Positions 16,813-25,461 of a stretch of DNA of 55,752 bases are shown one piece after another. Each line of letters starts with the position of its first letter. The first letter of the stretch is position 1. A program made the position numbers and the translations under genes. The notes beneath the pieces were generated by a model that saw only the letters and a list, made by a program, of their open reading frames with translations, was not told the DNA's origin and did not search any database. Origin of the DNA: Acidobacteriota bacterium (lineage in GTDB: Bacteria > Acidobacteriota > Terriglobia > Acidiferrales > UBA7541); the NCBI GenBank assembly GCA_003154775.1, contig PMES01000092.1, forward strand, positions 1-55,752, read 5' to 3'.

Positions 16813-17424
16813 CTATACCGCAATCCCAAGTGATTGCAGGTCCTTGCGTAATTGGGGTGCGTTCTGATGGTGAACAACATTCATCCCCAGCCGCCGCGGG
16901 TTTTCCAGGTTTAGCGCCCGGTCGTCAATGAACACGCAACTTTCCGGCGAGCGCTGCGTCACTTCCAGCGCAATCCGGTAGATCGTCTCTTCGGGTTTGC
17001 GCGCATTCAGATAGCAGGAGCTGAAGAAGGCCTGGAAATCCCGTCGCAACTGGAATGCTTCAATGCGGTATCGATTGAGTTCCAGCGGCTCATTATTGAT
17101 GGCTGCGATCAGATATTTCCCCGACCGTGCCAGAGCAGACAGAATGGCGCGTGTTTCCGGATACTCCTTCGACTGCGCAAACATGAATGCTGTGAACTCT
17201 TCCCGCGTGAAAGTCCGCAGCCGGTAGAACAGCGTTCGGTCAAGGTACTGATTGAGCGTGATCTGGCCGGCATCGAAAGCCGGGAAGGAAAGATCGTGAC
17301 GATCCTGGAAATCCTCCCAATCGAGCCCGAATGCCTGGGCAGCTTCGCGCCGCCCATCGCGATCCCAGCCGTTCGTGAGAATGACGCCGCCGATATCAAA
17401 AAAAAACGTGGTGATTTCCGGCAC
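16813..17424 (-). CDS. HAD-family hydrolase
   Basis: Haloacid-dehalogenase-type phosphatase of about 203 residues. Motif I is FFFDIGGVI (nucleophile Asp, second position Gly-Gly rather than DxD, as in many subfamily IA members), motif II is near AAINNEP, the motif III lysine is in NARKPEETIY, and motif IV is FIDDRALN. The cap is helical (residues 20-85). GTG 17424 is preferred because GGAGG precedes it by six bases; the frame also has an upstream GTG at 17439 that lies before that ribosome-binding site. It sits between the isomerase-like gene and the broken zwf on the same strand, so a sugar-phosphate substrate is likely. Confidence 0.82.
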   Translation of the reverse strand: MPEITTFFFDIGGVILTNGWDRDGRREAAQAFGLDWEDFQDRHDLSFPAFDAGQITLNQYLDRTLFYRLRTFTREEFTAFMFAQSKEYPETRAILSALARSGKYLIAAINNEPLELNRYRIEAFQLRRDFQAFFSSCYLNARKPEETIYRIALEVTQRSPESCVFIDDRALNLENPRRLGMNVVHHQNAPQLRKDLQSLGIAV

Positions 17425-17499
17425 AGGTAACCTCCGCACAAGAATCCTGAGACATATCAGATGTGCATCCCGGGGAAAAGGGTAAAAGTGCAGCCACCC

Positions 17500-19227
17500 C
17501 TATGGCTTGCGGGCCAGCGCCTGGCTAACAACGTGCCCCAAATTCTCCAACGCCACCGGGATATCCCCAGTGAGGTGGACCCGGACCACGAAACGATCGC
17601 TCTGCACCAATCCTTCAAATTCGCCCAAAGCGAGCGCGCGATACAATTGCCCAAAAGTATAGGAGGCCCCCGGTATGGCAAGGTCGATTGTTGGCTCGGC
17701 CGTGATCACCAGGAACTGTCCGTGCGGCAGTCCTTTGCGGTGCAGATGGCTGTAGTGGTGGAGTGAATGCGGTCCGTAGGCCACGAGCACTGGAAGCAGC
17801 AGCTTTTCGGCAAGTTTTTTCCGGATGGCCTGGAATGCCGCTAACACACTGGGGGTTTGTGGAAGGAAAACCAAAACCGCAAGGAAGCTTTCCGGCTGAA
17901 GCAACTGGAAGAAGGACCCCAGGGATTCCTCGAGGTTCAACGTGGAGATCTCCCGCCTTGTCTTACCCTCAGCATAGAGTTGCAAGCCTCTGTCATCGAG
18001 GCGCGGCCGGCGGCTCAATGTGTCGCTCGCCGGCGAGTACTTGTTGAGGTATTCCATGGCGATGGCACGAGGCAGCCGAGCTTCGGATTTATCGAAGGGA
18101 TCAAATCCCAATCGAGCACACGCCATGACGGTGGCCACCTCCCAACCAAATGTCACCGGGAGCAGGTCAAGAGGCTCAACAATCTGCACATGAACAAACG
18201 GAACGCCGGAGACGCGGAATCGGCTCATCATATCGGAGAGTTCGGGGTCCGTGTCGCCGGCATGCGTCAATACCGCGAACACCGCCTTTTCCTCCAGCGC
18301 GCGAGTATCGCGCGGGAGCTCTCCGTCGATGGGGATCAAGCCGGGCCCTTCTTTCGCCAGGCTTCCCCCGATTAATTGGCTCAGGCAATAGGTGTACGGA
18401 ACGAGAGACGGCGTCGCCAGAAACGCCACATACTGGCGCTTCGCCAGCGCAGCACCAGAGAGGAAGGCCGCCAGTTGCAAGGCGGGGTTTTCCGCTGGAA
18501 TCGCCACGGGCGAACAGGCATGATGCATCTCTTTCGCCGCCGCCACTATTTCTTCCGGCTCCCTTGTATTTTGCGAAGTCAGGAGAGCGCCAAAGTGCCT
18601 CACGGAAGTAAATGGGGCGAGAATGCCGGAGGGATCAGCAAAGGTAGCCCGGAACTTGTATTCCCGGCCTATGGTGGCAAGGTAGGAACCTGGCTCCGTC
18701 TCGGCCACAAAATGCTGCGGTGGCTGTGGCACGCCAACGGATTGCAGCTTTTCCATGAAATAAAGGAAAAGTGCATGATCTTCCAGGTGGTACCCAACAT
18801 TACTCGCAAAGACGAACAGGCTGCGCTCAAGATTGATTTCTTTCTCCGCGCGCAAAATGGCGCCAGGAGACGCGCTGTCGAGGACCACCATCCTATGATC
18901 ATGACCTGCCTGGACTAATGTCTGAACCGCCCTCGCCGCCAGGCTGGCATTCTCGAACGCGATCAGCACAAGGCCATTGAGACCCTCGGTCCTTGCGGAT
19001 GATTCTGTCTCTCGTATTCCTGCGAGAAAAGGCTCAAGCGAGCCGGACAAGTCCAGCCAGCCCAGATTGGAGAGAATGTGGGATTGCTCGAACTTCTCCT
19101 CCGGCCAAAGCGTGGCGTCTTTCGCCCACAGCCGCTCCAGTACGCGGTTCTCAAGAAAGTACTCGAGCTCTCGATGGAATGTAGTCTGCAAACAGCCGGC
19201 CACGATTGATTGCGTGGGAATCGTCAT
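17500..19227 (-). CDS. Phosphoglucose-isomerase-fold protein with altered active site
   Basis: 575 residues, related to the long PGI or PGI half of transaldolase-PGI fusions: RLWAKDATLWP near the start, GWLDLSGSL, VVLDSASPGAI, LSQLIGGSLAKEGPGLIPID. The usual phosphate-binding loops are changed: GMGGSS is replaced by AFENAS, and SKSGTT by SNVGYH. The start ATG 19227 has GAGGG four bases upstream; the open frame extends a further 19 codons. It leads the gene row with the HAD hydrolase, broken zwf and glk. It could bind sugar phosphates without isomerising them, or have a new reaction. Assignment to the fold is strong by pattern; loss of activity is inference. Confidence 0.7.
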   Translation of the reverse strand: MTIPTQSIVAGCLQTTFHRELEYFLENRVLERLWAKDATLWPEEKFEQSHILSNLGWLDLSGSLEPFLAGIRETESSARTEGLNGLVLIAFENASLAARAVQTLVQAGHDHRMVVLDSASPGAILRAEKEINLERSLFVFASNVGYHLEDHALFLYFMEKLQSVGVPQPPQHFVAETEPGSYLATIGREYKFRATFADPSGILAPFTSVRHFGALLTSQNTREPEEIVAAAKEMHHACSPVAIPAENPALQLAAFLSGAALAKRQYVAFLATPSLVPYTYCLSQLIGGSLAKEGPGLIPIDGELPRDTRALEEKAVFAVLTHAGDTDPELSDMMSRFRVSGVPFVHVQIVEPLDLLPVTFGWEVATVMACARLGFDPFDKSEARLPRAIAMEYLNKYSPASDTLSRRPRLDDRGLQLYAEGKTRREISTLNLEESLGSFFQLLQPESFLAVLVFLPQTPSVLAAFQAIRKKLAEKLLLPVLVAYGPHSLHHYSHLHRKGLPHGQFLVITAEPTIDLAIPGASYTFGQLYRALALGEFEGLVQSDRFVVRVHLTGDIPVALENLGHVVSQALARKP

Positions 19228-19447
19228 GGGCCCTCGTTCACCGCCTGCGAAGCGATCGCAGACGTGCTGAATCGGAAAGCCCACTTGGGGATTGAGGTCG
19301 AGCCTGGTTCAGAACGAGCAGTTTGCCCCTGGAGATAAACAAGAAGAGTGGACCCTGCCGTATAGACCGAGCACAGAGTAGCGAGAACAGCCGCGGCTTG
19401 CAACATCTCTTTCTCTAGCCGAGAATGGTGTCTTCCAGGAGGAACGC

Positions 19448-19780
19448 ATGGCCAATGACTCATGTGGACCCACACCCATGCCCAGCGAGCCCATCAAGCC
19501 GGGGACGCGCATGGTGCATTGTGTGAAGTTCGGCAAGGAAATGCCCGGGTTGGAGCGCATCCCCTGGAAGGGTGAACTCGGCAAGCGCGTCTACGAAAAC
19601 GTCTCCAAGGACGCCTGGAAGATGTGGCTGGAATATTCCAAGATGGTCATGAACGAGTACCGCCTCAATCCCATGGATCCAAACTCGCAAAAAATCATGG
19701 AAGAGCAGATGGAACAGTTCTTCTTTGGCGAAGGCGCGAAATTGCCCGAAGGCTACGTGCCCCCCAAGGCAAAAGGCTAA
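19448..19780 (+). CDS. yggX: YggX-like Fe(2+)-trafficking / oxidative damage protection protein
   Basis: A small cytoplasmic protein that protects iron-sulfur clusters from oxidants. MVHCVKFGKEMPGLERIPWK carries the conserved Cys and the MPGL motif; AWKMWLEYSKMVMNEYRLNP and the C-terminal EEQMEQFFFGEG complete the family pattern. 110 residues against about 90 in E. coli, with extra residues at both ends. AGGAGGAA stands seven bases before the ATG. It is divergent from the isomerase-like gene, with about 220 bases between them in which I see no other gene. Confidence 0.93.
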   Translation: MANDSCGPTPMPSEPIKPGTRMVHCVKFGKEMPGLERIPWKGELGKRVYENVSKDAWKMWLEYSKMVMNEYRLNPMDPNSQKIMEEQMEQFFFGEGAKLPEGYVPPKAKG

Positions 19781-19831
19781 CCCCGCACACCCCTCTCCCG
19801 CAAAACTCTGCCGGTAATCCTTTCTGAATTG

Positions 19832-21130
19832 TCAGGACAATCTTCCGCCTTTAGGGTGTTCCACTGGCAGGCGCGCCGTCAGCGTGAATTTTAGTTGGGC
19901 ATGAGCAGCGCGCAGCGCCGCCTCCGCTGCTGCCGGCGTATCGCCCCTCGCAAACAGGAAACCAAGATAGCTTGATCCTTCCGGCCAGGCCGCGATGTAA
20001 TCATGCACGCGCGCTGTGATTTCCAGACTGGTGATCCCGGGAATTAGCCGCGCTGGTTCCTCTCCCTCTACACTCTCGAGAACCCCACTCTGCGGCACTG
20101 GAATCATCATGACTCCCGAAGCGGCTGCTTCGCGGACCGCATCGCCGCCCGGCAAACCAAGTGCGTGGCGCAAGAGCAGTTCCTCCAGCCCGATCTCTTC
20201 TTCTGCATCTGCAGAGCAAAATCGCAAGGCCCTGGCGCATAATCCTCCAATGGGCCTGGGCGCCACTTCGATTGGCCAGACTCCCTGTTCATTCAGACGA
20301 AACTCAGCGTGCACCGGGCCGTGCGTCAATCCCAAGGCTCGCACGGCGGATCGCAAAGAGCTTCCGATGGCCCGCTGCTCGGAATCCGGCAACCGTGAGG
20401 GCGTGACATAGATCGTCTCCTCGAAACAAGGCCCCTCCAGCGGATCCGGCTTGTCGAATATCGCCAGTATGCTCAGCGCCCCCTCGGTCAGCAGCGCCTC
20501 GACGGCCACTTCCCTGCCCGGCAGATAGCCTTCAACGAGCATTTGATCCAGATGCGGTTCGCGTGTCGCGCGTATCTCCGGCGATTCCAGAAGTCTTTTC
20601 AGCCGTGTCGCGCCCGCAGCGAACTCCTCGCGATTGTTGGCGCGCACCACCCCCTGGCTGGCCGATAGCGAGAGCGGCTTGAGTACGCAAGGATAGGTGA
20701 TGCCGAGTAGTGCGGGCTCGGGCACGGCATTCAACGAAACGCCGCGGAACCACGGCACCGGAATTCCGGCTTCACGAAAGACTTCCCGCGTGCGCAGTTT
20801 GTTCCGGCAGGCCTCCACGCTCGCCGGATGATTGTGGAGTAGCCCGAGACCCCTTGCCACATACGCTGCCGTGGGCCCCGGACGATCGCCTAAGGCCAAT
20901 ACACCGTCGACACGAAGTCCTCGTTGCGCTTCCAAGACGGCTCGCGCCGCGGTTTCCGGCGATTCAAAATGCGCGGAGAGCGCGCGGTCGTTCCAGGGAT
21001 CGTCCATCCTCCCGCAGCGATCGGTAACAAAAGCAAGCTCCACGCCAAGCTTTTCCGCCGCGGCGTTGAATGAACGCGTCTGGTACCCGAGCTTTGTGGC
21101 AAACAGCAGCAGCCGTTTTAGTGGATTCAT
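19832..21130 (-). CDS. ATP-grasp ligase of unknown substrate
   Basis: About 432 residues. A Rossmann-like pre-ATP-grasp domain (LLLFATKLGYQTRSFNAAAE) is followed by the ATP-grasp fold: CVLKPLSLSASQGVVRANN for the nucleotide lysine and glycine-rich loop, QMLVEGYLPGREVAVEAL, and the metal-binding GPVHAEFRLNEQGVWPIEVA. Such enzymes join a carboxylate to an amine or thiol through an acyl phosphate. ATG 21130 fits homologues better than the in-frame GTG at 21169; neither has a good ribosome-binding site. It starts 27-66 bases after the true stop of the radical SAM selenoprotein, so the two probably form an operon and a shared pathway. Confidence 0.8.
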   Translation of the reverse strand: MNPLKRLLLFATKLGYQTRSFNAAAEKLGVELAFVTDRCGRMDDPWNDRALSAHFESPETAARAVLEAQRGLRVDGVLALGDRPGPTAAYVARGLGLLHNHPASVEACRNKLRTREVFREAGIPVPWFRGVSLNAVPEPALLGITYPCVLKPLSLSASQGVVRANNREEFAAGATRLKRLLESPEIRATREPHLDQMLVEGYLPGREVAVEALLTEGALSILAIFDKPDPLEGPCFEETIYVTPSRLPDSEQRAIGSSLRSAVRALGLTHGPVHAEFRLNEQGVWPIEVAPRPIGGLCARALRFCSADAEEEIGLEELLLRHALGLPGGDAVREAAASGVMMIPVPQSGVLESVEGEEPARLIPGITSLEITARVHDYIAAWPEGSSYLGFLFARGDTPAAAEAALRAAHAQLKFTLTARLPVEHPKGGRLS

Positions 21131-21196
21131 CAAAGTGCGGTCCCGTATTTCATCGACAATAGTTCTCACACAAACACGCGACCGGCTTCGATCAGG

Positions 21197-22642
21197 CTAA
21201 ACAAACGTCTCCGCCTGCCGCACCGCTTCCTTAGCTTTGGCTATCGGGGCCAACTGGTCCCGTGTCGGCTCCGCTCAACAGTACCAGGGCTCGTTGAGAT
21301 AGGGCACCGTCGCCCGCGCGGCCAGAATCGGCATCGCCGATTCTTCCGTTTTCCGGCCGGCAGCGCGATTCGCGGCTCGCCAAATCCGCTCGAACGTCGC
21401 GGTCCGGCTGCGTTTCATCTTCTCGCTCGCGGCAACGATTTCCTGAGCCTCCTCGGCCAGCCGATCCACCATCGGACGGGGATTTTTCCAGGGATAGACG
21501 AGCGCCCCGGCATCGAACGCTCCAACCATCTCACGGACTTCCGGTAATTCCAGCAGCCGCGACCCCGCGGGAATCAACAGGCGAATGGCCAGTTGGATGG
21601 GCGCGACAGCTTCGGCCAGATTGAGCCGCTGCAGATTCTCGAATAGATCCAGGTAGTTTTCAAATGTGGTCCACGGAGTAAATGGAACAAAGGTCGGCTG
21701 AAGTGTGATGCCGGCGCGCAGGCATTCTTCAACGACACGAAAGAAGTCCGCGCGCGTGTGGCCCTTCTGCAGTTTCCGCAAAATATCGTCGTCCAGAGAC
21801 TCGACGGCGGAAATGATGAACAGGCATCCGGTTTGTCTCAGCGTTTGCAGCAATTCGACATTCTGCAGAAGATGCTCCACTTTGATCGTCACGTCATACG
21901 TGAGCGCGGGGAATTCGCGATGCAGCGCTTCCACAAGCGGAATGGCGTGTCCAACTCCATTGAAGAAATCCGGATCGCCAAACGTGATGTGCTGCGCGCC
22001 CGCAGCCACCTGCTGGCGAATATCCGCAAGCACCACCTCCCGGCCGACGATGCGGAAAACACCGTTGTATACCGGCACAATCGGACAATGCCGGCACAAA
22101 TGCTTGCAGCCGCGGCTCGCTTCCGTATATCCCACTGTGCGATGCTCGCCATCCGGCAGCACCAGGTGCGCGTACGAACGCAGCGGCGGCAATCCCGCGC
22201 GGTCCGGCTTTTGGAAACGCAGACGCGCCAGCGAAACACTTGTGTCCAAAGGATGAATCTGCGGCGCAGCCGATAGGCCTTCCAGGTGCTCCGCAAGATC
22301 CACCAGCGCTTGTTCAAATTCGCCCCCCAATAAACTGTTCACACCGTGGGAGCGAAAACTCTCAGCGGAAAGCGAGGCATACAGCCCATAGGCGCACAAA
22401 TGCGCCCTGGGGTGAATGCGGCGGATAGGCTCCAGCAGTTCCAGCGTGAGCCGTGTCGCGGTATGCATCGGCACATAAAATGCCACCAGCCGCGCCTCGC
22501 GCACAGCCTGTTCGTTCAAAGGTTCTCGCGATAAATCCAGGCAAGTTACCGCATGCCCGCGCTCCCGCAGCCAGGCTGCAGGCGAGGCCAGCCCAAACGG
22601 CTGCCGCCCCAGTTCGTACGTCGAGATCAGGACAATCTTCAC
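21197..22642 (-). CDS. B12-binding radical SAM selenoprotein with C-terminal CUAEP motif
   Basis: 481 residues including selenocysteine. N-terminal cobalamin-binding-type domain ([20 protein letters not shown], about 1-125), then a radical SAM domain with C179, C183 and C186 in CKHLCRHC. The frame meets TGA at 21277-21275 directly after EPWYC and then stays open: Ala-Glu-Pro and 22 more residues to TAG at 21199. Cys-Sec-Ala-Glu-Pro is the tail motif of the family I know as CUAEP/CCAEP-tail radical SAM (seleno)protein. A hairpin fitting the bacterial SECIS rule follows the UGA. GTG 22642 is the start, with GGAAAGG just upstream; the ATG nearby is out of frame. Substrate unknown. An annotation ending at 21275 would lose the functional tail. 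Confidence 0.88.
21245..21277 (-). promoter_or_regulatory. UGA selenocysteine codon and putative bacterial SECIS hairpin
   Basis: TGA is at 21277-21275. After 19 bases comes a loop AGTT (21255-21252) closed by CC/GG, an A-C mismatch and CGGG/CCCG (21262-21259 with 21248-21245). Known bacterial SECIS elements have 16-37 bases between UGA and the apical loop and a G among the first two loop bases; both hold here. The stem is short, so the support comes from combining it with the conserved AEP reading after the UGA. Confidence 0.7.
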
Positions 22643-22726
22643 GGCCTTTCCATTATAGCGTTCCCGCGCCGCCGCGAAATTTCGGTTATTATAGAAGCCC
22701 AACCATTGCGTGAAAGGACCCCTAGA

Positions 22727-25396
22727 ATGCCCATCTCCGCAGCAAATTCCTTCGGAACGCGAGACAATCTGAACGTTGGCGCGCAAACTTTTGAAATTCA
22801 GCGTCTCGAAAAGCTGGAAAAGCAGGGCCTCGGTCAATTCACCAGGCTGCCCTTCTCCCTCCGCATTCTCCTGGAAAATCTGCTGCGCTGTGAGGACGGA
22901 CGCTCCGTTCGCGCCGAGGATATCCGCGCGCTCGCAAGCTGGAAACCCGGCGGCGAGCAAAAAGAAATTGCCTTTATGCCCGCACGCGTTCTGTTGCAGG
23001 ACTTCACCGGAGTCCCCGCCATCGTGGACCTGGCCACGATGCGCGAAGCGGTTCAAAAAATGGGCGGCAATCCCAAGCGCATCAATCCCCTTTTCCCCGC
23101 GGAGCTCGTAATCGACCACTCCGTTCAGGTGGACAGTTTCGGCAACGTGAACGCCTTCGGCATGAACGCGGAACTCGAATTCCAGCGCAATGTCGAGCGC
23201 TACGCTTTCCTGCGCTGGGGACAAACCGCCTTCCGCAATTTCAAGGTCGTGCCACCCGATACGGGCATCTGCCACCAGATCAATATCGAGTACCTCGCGC
23301 GGGTGGTCTGCTCCGTTCCAAGCGGCAGCCGCATCGAAGCGTATCCGGATTCGCTCGTCGGCACGGATTCGCACACCACCATGGTGAATTCGCTGGGCGT
23401 GTTCGGCTGGGGCGTCGGCGGAATTGAAGCGGAGGCCGCCATGCTGGGCCAGCCTCTCTCGATGCTCGTCCCCGAAGTCGTGGGCTTCAAGCTCCACGGC
23501 CGGCTTCGCGAAGGAGCCACTGCGACGGACCTAGTTCTTACGGTCACAGAGATGCTCCGCAAGAAAGGCGTCGTCGGGAAGTTCGTGGAGTTCTACGGTT
23601 CCGGCCTTTCCACATTAAGCGTGCCGGACCGCGCCACCATTGCCAACATGGCTCCCGAATACGGCGCGACCATGGGCTTTTTTCCCGTGGACAAGGAAAC
23701 TCTCGCCTATCTGGAATTCACCGGACGTTCGCACGAACACATCGCGCTGGTGGAAGCCTACTGCAAGGAGCAGTATCTCTTCCGGACCGACGCAAGCCCG
23801 GACCCAGCGTTCAGCGACTCGCTGGAGCTCGATCTCGGCAGCGTTGAGCCCACGGTGGCGGGACCCAAACGCCCGCAAGACCGCGTCGCGCTCAAAAACG
23901 CGAAAGCGTCCTTCACGAAAGTGTTAGAAGGCGCGCCCGCAACACAAGTCCCCGTTAAGAACAATGGCGACGCCTTCGAGCTTTCCAGTGGCGCGGTCGT
24001 GATTGCCGCCATTACGAGTTGCACGAACACCTCCAATCCTTCGCTGATGCTCGGCGCGGGATTAGTGGCCAAGAAAGCCGTCGAGCGCGGGTTGCAGGTC
24101 AAGCCATGGGTCAAGACAAGCCTCGCGCCAGGCTCGAAAGTGGTGACGGACTATCTGCAAGCCTCGGGCCTGATGGCGTACCTCGAAAAACTGAAGTTCC
24201 ACCTGGTGGGCTACGGCTGTACAACCTGCATTGGCAACAGCGGACCTCTGTCCGATCCCATCGGCGCTGCCATCAAGGAAAACAATCTCATTGCCGTGGC
24301 CGTGCTGAGCGGCAACCGCAATTTTGAAGGGCGGGTGCACCCGCTGGTGCGCGCGAATTATCTCGCTTCCCCGCCGCTCGTCGTGGCCTACGCGCTCGCG
24401 GGCCGCATGGACATGGACTTGACCACCGAGCCGCTAGGAACTGACTCCGCCGGAAAGCCCGTCTATTTGCGTGAGATTTGGCCTACCGCGCAGGAGGTAG
24501 AATCCACCGTCCGCGCCGCAGTTTCCACAGCGCAATACCGCAAGGTATACAGCGAAGTCTTCGAGGGCGACGCGCGCTGGAAAGCCATGCCCATTCCCGA
24601 AGGCGATCTGTACAAGTGGGATGCGAACTCCACGTACATAAAGCTGCCTCCGTATTTCGAGAACATGCCGAAGACGCCCGCCCCGCTTGCTGATATTCAT
24701 GGTGCGCGCGTGCTCGCGGTTCTCGGCGATAGCGTGACCACCGATCACATTTCCCCCGCGGGTTCCATCGCCGTGGATTCCCCGGCCGGGAAATACCTGA
24801 TCGCTCATGGCGTGAAGCCGCACGAATTCAACTCTTACGGCGCCCGCCGCGGCAATCATGAGGTGATGATGCGCGGCACGTTTGCGAACATCCGCCTCCG
24901 CAATCAGCTTGCCCCGGGCACGGAAGGCAGTTGGACGCTGCATCTGCCCGAGGGCGAAAAGTTGTTTATCTACGACGCTGCGGTGAAGTACCGCGAAGAC
25001 GGCGTTTCCCTGATCGTGATCGCGGGCAAGGAGTACGGCTCCGGGTCCTCGCGCGACTGGGCCGCCAAGGGCACCCGGCTGCTCGGCGTGCGCGCCGTCA
25101 TCGCGGAGAGCTACGAGCGCATTCACCGCAGCAACCTCGTGGGCATGGGCGTGCTCCCGCTGGAATTCCAGCCCGGCGAAACTCGCGAATCACTTGGCCT
25201 GACGGGACACGAGGTGTTCTCGATTGATGGCGTGTCTGCGCTAGCGCCACGGAAGCAAGTCACCGTTCGCGCCAAGTCGGCGGACGGAACGCAGAAAACC
25301 TTCACGGCAACTGTGCGGGTGGATACGCCGGAAGAGGTGGCGTATTACAAGCATGGCGGCATTCTGCAGTATGTCCTCCGCCAAATGCTCGAATAG
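22727..25396 (+). CDS. acnA: Aconitate hydratase A
   Basis: Interconverts citrate and isocitrate in the TCA cycle with a [4Fe-4S] cluster. 889 residues, typical for AcnA/IRP-type aconitase. Cluster ligands are Cys432 (SCTNTSN) and Cys498/Cys501 ([10 protein letters not shown]). [19 protein letters not shown] is conserved, and the swivel domain has [15 protein letters not shown] and [13 protein letters not shown]. The ATG 22727 start matches the family N-terminus; the open frame upstream is not coding. Only 84 bases separate it from the divergent radical SAM selenoprotein gene, so promoters overlap there. Cytoplasmic. Confidence 0.96.
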   Translation: MPISAANSFGTRDNLNVGAQTFEIQRLEKLEKQGLGQFTRLPFSLRILLENLLRCEDGRSVRAEDIRALASWKPGGEQKEIAFMPARVLLQDFTGVPAIVDLATMREAVQKMGGNPKRINPLFPAELVIDHSVQVDSFGNVNAFGMNAELEFQRNVERYAFLRWGQTAFRNFKVVPPDTGICHQINIEYLARVVCSVPSGSRIEAYPDSLVGTDSHTTMVNSLGVFGWGVGGIEAEAAMLGQPLSMLVPEVVGFKLHGRLREGATATDLVLTVTEMLRKKGVVGKFVEFYGSGLSTLSVPDRATIANMAPEYGATMGFFPVDKETLAYLEFTGRSHEHIALVEAYCKEQYLFRTDASPDPAFSDSLELDLGSVEPTVAGPKRPQDRVALKNAKASFTKVLEGAPATQVPVKNNGDAFELSSGAVVIAAITSCTNTSNPSLMLGAGLVAKKAVERGLQVKPWVKTSLAPGSKVVTDYLQASGLMAYLEKLKFHLVGYGCTTCIGNSGPLSDPIGAAIKENNLIAVAVLSGNRNFEGRVHPLVRANYLASPPLVVAYALAGRMDMDLTTEPLGTDSAGKPVYLREIWPTAQEVESTVRAAVSTAQYRKVYSEVFEGDARWKAMPIPEGDLYKWDANSTYIKLPPYFENMPKTPAPLADIHGARVLAVLGDSVTTDHISPAGSIAVDSPAGKYLIAHGVKPHEFNSYGARRGNHEVMMRGTFANIRLRNQLAPGTEGSWTLHLPEGEKLFIYDAAVKYREDGVSLIVIAGKEYGSGSSRDWAAKGTRLLGVRAVIAESYERIHRSNLVGMGVLPLEFQPGETRESLGLTGHEVFSIDGVSALAPRKQVTVRAKSADGTQKTFTATVRVDTPEEVAYYKHGGILQYVLRQMLE

Positions 25397-25461
25397 CGCG
25401 GCACAATCGGGAAGACTCATTTCGATCTGCGGGATTGGCCGCGGCAGGCGTCTTTTGGACG

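Noticed and set aside
22553-22726. In-frame extension of the aconitase gene upstream of ATG 22727
   Set aside because: The extension overlaps the divergent radical SAM gene and encodes a Pro/Arg-rich stretch unlike any aconitase; the N-terminus at 22727 matches the family.
22643-23497. Long open frame extending the radical SAM gene upstream into aconitase
   Set aside because: It is the antisense of the aconitase gene, His- and Arg-rich; the radical SAM protein starts at GTG 22642 with the family N-terminus.
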